Assembly: GCA_044359955.1 (NCBI GenBank)
Contig: JBIKLF010000012.1
Location: 1-64,000 of the forward strand
DNA length: 64,000 nucleotides
Reading direction: 5' to 3'
From: JACTMZ01 sp044359955
Lineage (GTDB): Bacteria > Verrucomicrobiota > Verrucomicrobiia > Chthoniobacterales > JACTMZ01
This document shows, piece after piece, positions 56,639 through 64,000 of this stretch. The translations under genes were made by a program, and so were the position numbers. The notes under the pieces are model-generated. The model saw only the letters and a list, made by a program, of their open reading frames with translations. It was not told the DNA's origin and did no database searches. How positions within the stretch are numbered: the first letter of the stretch is position 1; every line of letters begins with the position of its first letter.

Positions 56639-59600
56639 ATGATCGCAACAAAATCATCCTTCCGTTCCAAAACACGCAAATCGACCACCTCGCGCCCGGC
56701 CTCTGCCCGCGGCACGAAGCCGGTCTCGGCCGGCCGCCCCCGCATCACCGACCCCAAGTCCAAGGGCCTCAAGTTCGAGCAGCGTTTCCACACCCAAGCC
56801 GGCTCACCCTTCGACCACGTGGAGTGGGACAAGCGCACGGCCGAGATCAATGACGACTCCGGCAAGGTCATCTTCAAACAGGAAAACGTGGAAGTCCCCC
56901 GCAGCTGGAGTCCGCTCGCCACCAAGATCGCCGTCTCCAAATATTTTTACGGTGATGTTTCCCATGGCACCGATCCGCACAAAGGCGGGCGCGAGTCCTC
57001 CATCCGCCAGCTCATCCACCGCGTCACCCGCACCATCACGGACTTCGGCCAAGCCGACGGTTACTTTGCCGACAAGGCCAGCGCCGAGGCCTTCTACAAC
57101 GACCTCACCTGGCTCTGCCTCCACCAGCACGGCGCCTTCAACAGCCCCGTCTGGTTCAACGTCGGCCTCGCCCAACAATACGGCATCGGCAAGGACGCCG
57201 GGCAGGGCAACTACTACTACAATCGCCTCAGCGGCGAAGCCGAGCGCGCCCCCACGCAATACGAATACCCGCAAGCCAGCGCCTGCTTCATTCAGTCCGT
57301 CGAGGACAACATGGAAAGCATCCTCGACCTCGCCAAAAGCGAGGCCATGCTTTTCAAATACGGCAGCGGCACCGGCAGCGACCTCTCCACCCTGCGCTCA
57401 ACCCGCGAAAAATTGAGCGGCGGCGGCAGACCCAGCGGTCCGCTCTCTTTCCTCAAAGTTTACGACCAAGTGGCCAGCGTGGTCAAAAGCGGCGGCAAAA
57501 CCCGCCGCGCCGCCAAAATGAACACGCTCAAGGATTGGCACCCCGACATCGAGGAATTCATCGAATCCAAGATGAAGGAGGAGCGCAAAGCCTGGGCCCT
57601 CATCGAACAGGGCTACGATGGCTCCTTCAACGGCGAGGCCTACGGCTCGGTCATGTATCAGAACGAGAACCTGACCGTCCGCGTGACCGATGAATTCATG
57701 GACGCCGCCCTCAAGGGGCGCGAATGGACCACGGTCCGCGTGACCGACGGCAAGCCCTGCGAGAAAAAAGACGCCCGCCACCTCCTGCGCAAAATCGCCG
57801 AAGGCACGCACGTCTGCGGCGACCCCGGCATGCAGTTCGAGACCACCATCCAAAAGTGGCACACCTGCAAAGGCACCGCCCGGCAGAATTCGACCAACCC
57901 GTGCTCCGAATACCTCTTCCTCGACAACACGGCCTGCAACCTTGCCTCGCTCAACCTCATGAAGTTCAAGCGCGAAGACAACACCTTCGACGTCGAGAAA
58001 TTCAAAGCCGCCGTACGCATCTACATCACCGCGCAGGAAATCCTCGTCGACAACGCCAGCTACCCGACCAAATACATTGCGGAAAACAGCCACATCTTCC
58101 GCACCCTCGGTCTCGGCTACGCCAACCTCGGCGCCCTCATCATGAGCTACGGCCACGGCTACGAAAGCCCCGAGGGCCGCGCCCTCGCCGGTTCGATCAC
58201 CGCCATCATGACCGGCCACGCCTACGAGCAGAGCGCCCGCATCTCCGGCATCACCGGGCCCTTCCCGGGCTACGAGGACTCCCGGGCCAGCGGCGTGAAA
58301 CAGACCGTCGCCCCCGACAACGTGGACGCCATGCTTGAGGTCATCCAACTCCACCGCGACGCGGTCGAGGAAATTCAAGCCTCCGATGAGTTCGGGTATC
58401 TTCTCAACGAGGCGCGCCAGGTCTGGGACGCCGCCCTGCAACTCGGCAAAAAACAAGGCTACCGCAACGCCCAGGTTACCGTGCTCGCCCCGACCGGAAC
58501 CATCGGCTTCCTCATGGACTGCGACACCACCGGCATCGAGCCCGACATCGCCCTGGTCAAATACAAACTCCTCGCCGGCGGCGGCATGCTCAAAATCGTC
58601 AACCAGACCGTCCGCCCCGCCCTGCAAAAGCTCGGCTACCGCGAGACCGACATCGAAGCGATCATCGCCCACATCGACAAATACGACACGATCGAAGACG
58701 TCGAAGAGGAGGGCCAGACGATCAAAAGCGGACTCCGCGCCGAACACATCAGCGTCTTTGACTGCGCCTTCAAGCCGATGCGCGGGGAACGCAGCCTCAG
58801 CTACCACGCGCACATCCACATGATGGCCGCCGCCCAGCCATTCCTCTCGGGCGCCATCTCCAAGACGGTCAACCTGCCCGAGCACGCCACGATCGACGAC
58901 ATCGTTGACACCTACGTGGACGGTTGGAAACTCGGCCTCAAAGCCATTGCCATCTACCGCGACGGCTCCAAGCGTTCCGCGCCGGTCGTCACCGACAAGA
59001 AAAAGCACGGCACCGGCAACTCCGAACTCGAGGCCGAACTCTCGACCAAGAACGAACTCGAGGAGCGCATCATCGAACTGGAAAACGACCTCGATTCCCT
59101 GCGGGCCAAGCTCGACCAACCGTCGCGCCACCGCCTGCCGGACACCCGCGTCGCGCTCAACCACAAGTTCGACATTGCCGGCCACGAAGGCTATGTCACC
59201 GTCGGTCTCTTCGAGAATGGCCAACCCGGCGAACTCTTCATCCAGATGGCCAAAGAGGGCAGCACGATCGGCGGCCTCATGGACACCGTGGCGACCCTCA
59301 CCTCGATCTCGCTGCAATACGGTGTCCCGCTCGAGAGCCTGGTCAAGAAATTCGCCTTCCAGCGCTTCGAACCCAGCGGCTTCACCAAGAACCCCGACAT
59401 CCGCAACGCCAGCAGCATCACCGACTACGTGTTCCGCTGGCTCGGTTGCCAATTCATCAAGGGTTACAAAGAAGCCACTTCGCCCAACCGCAACCAACCG
59501 GAACTTCCCATGAGGGAAATTCCGGAAATGGAACGCCGCGCGGTCAACCGCCCGGTCACCGACCTCCCGCGCACCGGCGAGCGTGAAATCATCGACGTCA

Positions 59601-59794
59601 TCACCCAGACCCAGAACAGCGAAGGCACCCCGGTGGCCATGGCCGGCACCGCGACCCACGCCGAACGCATCCAAGGCGCCCTCGGCACCATGTTCATGGA
59701 CACCACCTGCTCCCACTGCGGCAGCAACAAAGTGATCCGCGCCGGGGCCTGCGGCGTCTGCACCGAGTGCGGCACCAGCCAAGGCTGCAGCTAA
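56639..59794 (+). CDS. nrdJ: Vitamin B12-dependent ribonucleoside-diphosphate reductase
   Basis: 1051 residues, family length. Active-site region NPCSEYLFLDNTACNLASLN, HGAFNSPVWFNVGLAQQYG, FKYGSGTGSDLSTLRST and APTGTIGFLMDCDTTGIEPD. A C-terminal zinc-ribbon-like tail has CSHCGS and CGVCTECGTSQGCS. Makes deoxyribonucleotides using adenosylcobalamin, independent of oxygen. The first 45 residues are Ser/Thr/Arg-rich and poorly conserved in kind. A terminator follows. Confidence 0.96.
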   Translation: MIATKSSFRSKTRKSTTSRPASARGTKPVSAGRPRITDPKSKGLKFEQRFHTQAGSPFDHVEWDKRTAEINDDSGKVIFKQENVEVPRSWSPLATKIAVSKYFYGDVSHGTDPHKGGRESSIRQLIHRVTRTITDFGQADGYFADKASAEAFYNDLTWLCLHQHGAFNSPVWFNVGLAQQYGIGKDAGQGNYYYNRLSGEAERAPTQYEYPQASACFIQSVEDNMESILDLAKSEAMLFKYGSGTGSDLSTLRSTREKLSGGGRPSGPLSFLKVYDQVASVVKSGGKTRRAAKMNTLKDWHPDIEEFIESKMKEERKAWALIEQGYDGSFNGEAYGSVMYQNENLTVRVTDEFMDAALKGREWTTVRVTDGKPCEKKDARHLLRKIAEGTHVCGDPGMQFETTIQKWHTCKGTARQNSTNPCSEYLFLDNTACNLASLNLMKFKREDNTFDVEKFKAAVRIYITAQEILVDNASYPTKYIAENSHIFRTLGLGYANLGALIMSYGHGYESPEGRALAGSITAIMTGHAYEQSARISGITGPFPGYEDSRASGVKQTVAPDNVDAMLEVIQLHRDAVEEIQASDEFGYLLNEARQVWDAALQLGKKQGYRNAQVTVLAPTGTIGFLMDCDTTGIEPDIALVKYKLLAGGGMLKIVNQTVRPALQKLGYRETDIEAIIAHIDKYDTIEDVEEEGQTIKSGLRAEHISVFDCAFKPMRGERSLSYHAHIHMMAAAQPFLSGAISKTVNLPEHATIDDIVDTYVDGWKLGLKAIAIYRDGSKRSAPVVTDKKKHGTGNSELEAELSTKNELEERIIELENDLDSLRAKLDQPSRHRLPDTRVALNHKFDIAGHEGYVTVGLFENGQPGELFIQMAKEGSTIGGLMDTVATLTSISLQYGVPLESLVKKFAFQRFEPSGFTKNPDIRNASSITDYVFRWLGCQFIKGYKEATSPNRNQPELPMREIPEMERRAVNRPVTDLPRTGEREIIDVITQTQNSEGTPVAMAGTATHAERIQGALGTMFMDTTCSHCGSNKVIRAGACGVCTECGTSQGCS

Positions 59795-59830
59795 AACCAT
59801 TGTGTCGCGCGATCTTCGCGCACCAAACCG

Positions 59831-59866
59831 AGCCCCGGAGAGGAAACTCTCCGGGGCTTTTGTTTG
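59831..59866 (+). terminator. Rho-independent terminator of nrdJ
   Basis: AGCCCCGGAGAG, loop GAAA, CTCTCCGGGGCT, then TTTGTTTG. Confidence 0.95.
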
Positions 59867-60039
59867 CAGAGCGCCGCCCCTGACCTTGTTGCAGGGGAGC
59901 GCAACAGCCTCCGGGTCAATCCAAAATTTCCAATCTCCCACCCGCCATCCTCTCACCTTCTGAATTCCAAAATTTCCAATCTTAAATCCCCAAGCTTGCA
60001 CCCGCCCCCCACTTCAGCCACGTTATCCCATCATTACTG

Positions 60040-60111
60040 GCCCGTGGTGTAATGGTAACACAGCGGCCTTTGGAGCCGTTATTCATGGTTCGAGTCCATG
60101 CGGGCCAGCCA
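60040..60111 (+). tRNA. tRNA-Gln(UUG)
   Basis: Acceptor TGGCCCG pairs with CGGGCCA. The anticodon TTG sits in CTTTGGA, the T arm is ATGGTTCGAGTCCAT, and GCCA ends the gene, so CCA is encoded. Confidence 0.95.
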
Positions 60112-60478
60112 CTCTCGCCCCGTCAGCCGTAAACCTAGGAAGGAAGTTGAGGGTCTATGGTTGAGGGGGTAAGGCGATGGCTGAAGAGTGAGTTTGACAC
60201 CTGAATCAGCGGCCCTGCTCCAGCTCTCCTCTCCGTTTTTAGGTTTAGAAAAGTGCAACGTAAATGCACACCGCACCCTACCGCATCGGAAGATTTCACC
60301 CTTCCTATTTCACTCTTCACTCTTCTTGCCGCCCGCCAATCTCCCTGACCCGGAGACACTTGCACTTATGACAACCTTCGTTCGTGCCTCCGGCACGGCG
60401 TCTGCTGTAAATTCCCCGCGCCATGCCCCGCCCCGCATGATCAACCTTCTGAAACCTCACAATTAACCAGACCATTTC
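60112..60478. other. Gap between tRNA-Gln and hsdM without a gene
   Basis: About 370 bp. It has reversed CTCAACC-type words (GAAGTTGAGGGTCTATGGTT near 60146-60165) and TTTCACTCTTCACTCTTC near 60319-60336. No integrase remnant or direct repeat of the tRNA 3' end is visible. Confidence 0.4.
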
Positions 60479-62641
60479 ATGCCCACTGAAACCCATTCCC
60501 AGATCGCCAGCTTCATCTGGAGCATTTGCAACCTCCTTCGTGGCCCCTACAAGCGAAACGAGTATCGCAAGGTCATCCTCCCGCTCACAGTCCTGCGCCG
60601 CTTTGATAGCATCCTCGCTCCAACCAAACCGGCGGTCCTGAAGCAACATGCAGCCATCAAAGCCAAGGGGGAGAATATCATCCGCCACCAGCTTTCGCAA
60701 ATCACCGGCGTGCCGTTTTTCAATCTCTCCAAGTTCACGATGGCCAAGGCCGCTGAAGGCAGCGGCTTGAACGGCCTGCTGGATGACCCGAACCACCTCG
60801 CGCCCAACCTCAACAGCTACATCAACGGCTTCTCGCCCAACGTCCGCGCCATCATCGAAAAATTCAAGCTCCCCGAGCAGATCGCCTACATGGCCGAGAA
60901 AGACTTGCTCTATCTTGTCGTCCAGAAGTTCGCCGCCATCGACCTCTCGCCCGACCGCGTGGACAACATGCAGATGGGCTACGTCTTCGAGGAACTCATC
61001 CGGATCGGCGCGGAACAATCCAATGAGGAAGCAGGAGAACACTTCACCCCGCGCGAAGTGATCAAGCTCATGGTCAATCTGCTCCTCTCGCCGGAGAAAG
61101 ACCTCGCGCGCAGCCACGTGGTGAAGACCATCTACGATCCCGCCTGCGGCACGGGCGGCATGTTGTCCGTCGCTGAGAAATACATTCGCGACCTCAACGC
61201 CGACGCCCAGCCCAAGCTCTTCGGTCAGGACTGGAACGACGAAGCTTGGGCCGTCTGCAAATCCGACATGCTCATCAAGGGGGAGGACGCCGACGCCGTC
61301 ATCCTCGGCGACACCTTCACGAAGGACGGCTTCGACCGCACCGATGACGGCAAGAAATGGACCTTTGACTACATGCTCGCCAATCCCCCATTCGGCGTGG
61401 AGTGGAAGCAGCAGCAGAAATACATCGAGAACGAAAGCGACACCCTCGGCTTCAGCGGACGCTTCGGCGCGGGCACGCCCCGCGTGAATGACGGCGCGCT
61501 GCTCTTCCTCCAGCACATGCTGGCCAAGATGCGCGCCCCGCAGGACGGTGGCAGCCGCCTCGCCATCGTCTTCAATGGCTCGCCCCTCTTCACCGGCGAC
61601 GCCGGCGGCGGCGAGAGCGAAATCCGCCGCTGGATCATCGAAAACGACTGGCTGGAGGCCATCGTCGCACTGCCCGAGCAACTTTTCTACAACACCGGCA
61701 TCTCCACCTACCTCTGGGTGCTCACCAACCGGAAAGACTCCGGGGCCGGAGGGGCAGATTCCCGCAAGGGCAAGGTGCAGCTCATCGATGCCCGCCCGTT
61801 CTGGGTGCAGATGGAGAAAAGCCTCGGCAACAAACGCCGCCGCATCGGCGATCCCTCCGACAAGGAGAAAGATCCCGACCACATCGGCGAACTCACCAAG
61901 ATCTTCGGCGACTTCTGCGACGGCCAGACACGCACCTTCACCGAGGAAGACCCGATCACCCACCAGCCCATCCAGCGCCAGCGTGTGGTCAGCAAGATTT
62001 TCGACAACGACGACTTCGGTTATTACAAGATCACCGTCGAACGTCCGCTGCGGCTGAACTTCCTGGCCAGCGCCGAACGCATCGCCCAACTCGATGACGA
62101 GAGCGGCTTCAAGAACCTCGCCACCAGCGCGAAGAAAGACCCCGCCGTCCGCGAAAAGGAAATTGAGGGTGGCAAAGAACGTCAGAAAGAAATTCGCGCC
62201 TTCGTTCGCACACTCGGCAGCAAGCTCTGGAAAGACCGCAAAGCCTTCCTCAACCACCTGCGTCAATCTGCGAAATCTGCGGATAAAGATCCCCGCCTGA
62301 GCGCCTCGGAACTCAAGGCCGTGCTCGCCGCCCTCGGCGAACGCGACGACACCGCCGAAATCTGCCGCGACCGCGACGGCCAGCCCGAGCCCGACGCCGA
62401 CCTGCGCGACACCGAGACCGTGCCGCTCAAGGAAAGCATCGAGGCCTACTCCAAACGGGAGGTGCTACCCCACGTGCCCGATGCCTGGATCGACCCCACC
62501 AAGACCAAGGTCGGCTACGAAATCCCGCTCAACCGCCACTTCTACCGCTACGAGCCGCCGCGCCCGCTGGAAGTCATCGAGACTGACATCAAGCGGCTTG
62601 AAGACGACATCATGAAAATGCTCAGGGAGGTGACCGCGTGA
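60479..62641 (+). CDS. hsdM: Type I restriction-modification system methyltransferase subunit
   Basis: 720 residues. HsdM N-terminal helical domain (about 1-160: FIWSICNLLRGPYKRNEYRK), SAM motif DPACGTGGMLSVAE and catalytic NPPFGVEW. N6-adenine methylation of DNA. It is longer than a minimal HsdM; residues about 560-720 add a helical C-terminal region. Around residues 596-602 QSAKSADK is encoded by a tandem AATCTGCGAAATCTGCGG word. HsdS and HsdR are not in the window. Confidence 0.93.
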   Translation: MPTETHSQIASFIWSICNLLRGPYKRNEYRKVILPLTVLRRFDSILAPTKPAVLKQHAAIKAKGENIIRHQLSQITGVPFFNLSKFTMAKAAEGSGLNGLLDDPNHLAPNLNSYINGFSPNVRAIIEKFKLPEQIAYMAEKDLLYLVVQKFAAIDLSPDRVDNMQMGYVFEELIRIGAEQSNEEAGEHFTPREVIKLMVNLLLSPEKDLARSHVVKTIYDPACGTGGMLSVAEKYIRDLNADAQPKLFGQDWNDEAWAVCKSDMLIKGEDADAVILGDTFTKDGFDRTDDGKKWTFDYMLANPPFGVEWKQQQKYIENESDTLGFSGRFGAGTPRVNDGALLFLQHMLAKMRAPQDGGSRLAIVFNGSPLFTGDAGGGESEIRRWIIENDWLEAIVALPEQLFYNTGISTYLWVLTNRKDSGAGGADSRKGKVQLIDARPFWVQMEKSLGNKRRRIGDPSDKEKDPDHIGELTKIFGDFCDGQTRTFTEEDPITHQPIQRQRVVSKIFDNDDFGYYKITVERPLRLNFLASAERIAQLDDESGFKNLATSAKKDPAVREKEIEGGKERQKEIRAFVRTLGSKLWKDRKAFLNHLRQSAKSADKDPRLSASELKAVLAALGERDDTAEICRDRDGQPEPDADLRDTETVPLKESIEAYSKREVLPHVPDAWIDPTKTKVGYEIPLNRHFYRYEPPRPLEVIETDIKRLEDDIMKMLREVTA

Positions 62642-62688
62642 AAACCCTCCTTGCGGCTCCGGAGCTTCCGGTGCTACTGGTATGACCA

Positions 62689-62877
62689 GTGAAGCGTCAT
62701 TTCCAGCCCGTGAAGCCCTTGGTCTCCCGCGAGCAGATGGAGCGGATCCTGTCCTCCAGGCGCTCGATCACGTCCGAGGAAGCCCATCGCCAGATGGCCG
62801 CCCATCTGGGGCGCCCCCTCTTGCCCGGCAGGAAAGTGCGCTTCGTGAATGGGCACAAAGTGTTGGCCTGCTGCTGA
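62689..62877 (+). CDS. Small protein of unknown function after hsdM
   Basis: 62 residues from GTG: helical and basic, with LVSREQMERILSSRRSITSE, GRPLLPGRKVRFVNGHKVLA and a Cys-Cys end. Third codon positions are GC-rich as in true genes here. An overlapping frame (62682-62894) ending in ATGA with the next gene is the alternative; its composition is less protein-like. Could link modification to the next gene, but no motif supports this. Confidence 0.5.
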   Translation: MKRHFQPVKPLVSREQMERILSSRRSITSEEAHRQMAAHLGRPLLPGRKVRFVNGHKVLACC

Positions 62878-62890
62878 AGCGCCCGCTGAA

Positions 62891-64000
62891 ATGAGCGAGC
62901 CGATTCCATTTCTTTCGCCGCGTCTGGTCGGAAAGCGCTTCGAGGGTCATGCCGTGCCCTTGGAGGTGCTCAAGGATTTGGCCGCGCTGGACGAGCTCAT
63001 CAAAGAGACGGCCAAATGGCATTTCCTGCAATCAAACCCGGGGCGCCAACGCGTTCCACGCGGGTTCACCGATGAAATCTCCCTTCGCGTTCAGGACATC
63101 GAACCAGGCAGCGCGATTCCCCTGATCATGCTTTACGTGGTGGGCAGCCAACTCCTCTTTTCAGATCACCAGAAGTATTTTGAGCGGGCCAGAGACAGTG
63201 TGATCGCTGCCATCGACGTGGCCGACTCCAACGGACGAATTACGGATCATCTGCCTGAGACCATTCTGCCGCACTTTGACACCCTCGGGCGGAGTCTCCT
63301 GGATGATGAATCCATCGAGTTCAGGCCGGAGAATCCTGAGCGTCCAGCGAGACTGAACAAGGTTGTGCGCAGGCGACTGATTCTCGCGTCATCTCAAGCT
63401 CAGGAAGTCACCGAGGAAGTCGTTTTACGTGGCACGGTTCCTGAGGCTGACCATGAGCGCAAGAGCTTCGAGCTTCAGGTTATCCACGGGCCAAAACTTG
63501 CTGCTCCCATCGAGCCTTTCCATCTTGAGACTATTGTGGAGGCATTCACCGGCTACCAGCAAAGCGTTCGGGTTTCGGTGCGGGGCGTTGTAAAGTATGA
63601 TCGAGGGGGCCGCCCCAAACGAATCGAGCGGGTCGAGGAGGTCAATATCCTCGATCCTAACGACGTCCTAGCGCGGCTTGATGAGCTGCGCATGCTGCAA
63701 GACGGATGGCTCGACGGGGCTGGGGCTGCTCCCTCCGTAGAGGGCCTTGCCTGGTTTGCTCAGGAGTTCGAGGCCAACTACCCGCGCGACGCTGTTTTGC
63801 CTTATGTCTATCCGACGGCTGAAGGGGGGCTCCAACTTGAGTGGGGGTTGCCGGCAGGTGAAGTCTCTTTGGAGATCGATCTCGTTACCAAACAGGCGGA
63901 ATGGCACCGCCTCAATCTGTCGTCGAGCGAGGAAGCGGCATTCTCCCTAGACCTCGGCCAAGCCGAGTTTTGGGAGGTGCTTGCTCAGGAGGTCCGAAAC
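62891..64000 (+). CDS. Unknown protein of the hsdM locus, partial (runs off window)
   Basis: 370 residues without a stop to the window end, from ATG 62891. Starts MSEPIPFLSPRLVGKRFEGH. An N-terminal part (about 1-120) has hydrophobic IPLIMLYVVGSQLLF, and residues about 150-265 look beta-rich (SVRVSVRGVVKYDRGGRPKR). The C-terminal region has RLDELRMLQDGWLDGAGAAP and VYPTAEGGLQLEWGLPAG then VSLEIDL, a pattern I associate with uncharacterised proteins near toxin or defence genes. It lies 13 bp after the small gene, in the hsdM operon direction. Function unknown. Confidence 0.75.
   Translation, partial: MSEPIPFLSPRLVGKRFEGHAVPLEVLKDLAALDELIKETAKWHFLQSNPGRQRVPRGFTDEISLRVQDIEPGSAIPLIMLYVVGSQLLFSDHQKYFERARDSVIAAIDVADSNGRITDHLPETILPHFDTLGRSLLDDESIEFRPENPERPARLNKVVRRRLILASSQAQEVTEEVVLRGTVPEADHERKSFELQVIHGPKLAAPIEPFHLETIVEAFTGYQQSVRVSVRGVVKYDRGGRPKRIERVEEVNILDPNDVLARLDELRMLQDGWLDGAGAAPSVEGLAWFAQEFEANYPRDAVLPYVYPTAEGGLQLEWGLPAGEVSLEIDLVTKQAEWHRLNLSSSEEAAFSLDLGQAEFWEVLAQEVRN

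Noticed and set aside
60112..60478. Integrase or att direct repeat marking an island at tRNA-Gln
   Set aside because: No second copy of the tRNA-Gln 3' end and no integrase fragment is visible within the window; the island call rests only on gene content.

Overview
GC-rich bacterial chromosome, most likely from the phylum Verrucomicrobiota. This rests on a Lys/Ala-rich histone H1-like peptide (5281-5394), cobalamin-dependent NrdJ as the only ribonucleotide reductase seen, outer-membrane LptD (Gram-negative envelope), start codons that mostly lack Shine-Dalgarno sites, and many small dispersed repeats. No rRNA or other strong phylogenetic marker is present, so the assignment is inference.

Layout. 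1-10.9 kb: DUF4239 protein, alkaline phosphatase, cytosine-deaminase-like enzyme, yicC-gmk-coaC, histone-like peptide, inositol-phosphatase-like protein, ispF, cysS, acyltransferase, rhodanese. 10.9-14.7 kb: a repeat-rich stretch around tRNA-Ser and tRNA-Asn, with tandem tRNA 3'-end copies, GIY-YIG fragments, a 185-bp dispersed repeat and a nucleotidyltransferase gene pair. 14.7-31 kb: pgi, leuCD, AbrB-Doc toxin-antitoxin pair, peptide-type ABC permeases, psuG, accBC-thiE, aguA, miaB with a broken transposase at its 3' end. 31-43 kb: murI-lptD, galE, dnaK-groES-groEL, a frameshifted PemK/MazF-like toxin with its antitoxin. 43-56 kb: tig-clpP-clpX-trmB-sigma factor cluster, peptidase, PPIase, metallo-hydrolase, fthC, tRNA nucleotidyltransferase, four-helix protein, uracil-DNA glycosylase, plsC, coaB. 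56.6-64 kb: nrdJ behind a structured leader, tRNA-Gln, then a restriction-modification locus with hsdM and two unrecognised genes, the last running off the window.

How it fits together. Most of the window is housekeeping: protein folding and turnover (dnaK, groESL, tig, clpPX, PPIase), envelope synthesis (murI, lptD, plsC, galE), cofactors (coaB and coaC at separate loci, thiE, fthC, ispF), fatty-acid initiation (accBC) and tRNA maturation (miaB, trmB, tRNA nucleotidyltransferase). tRNA-Asn has no encoded CCA, so it depends on a CCA-adding activity. The unusual content is repeats. Short simple-sequence families sit directly before start codons, one has entered coding frames, GTAG-bordered palindromes supply stop codons, and two tRNA genes carry 3'-end duplications. 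The least explained protein-coding content is the hsdM-linked pair at the right edge.
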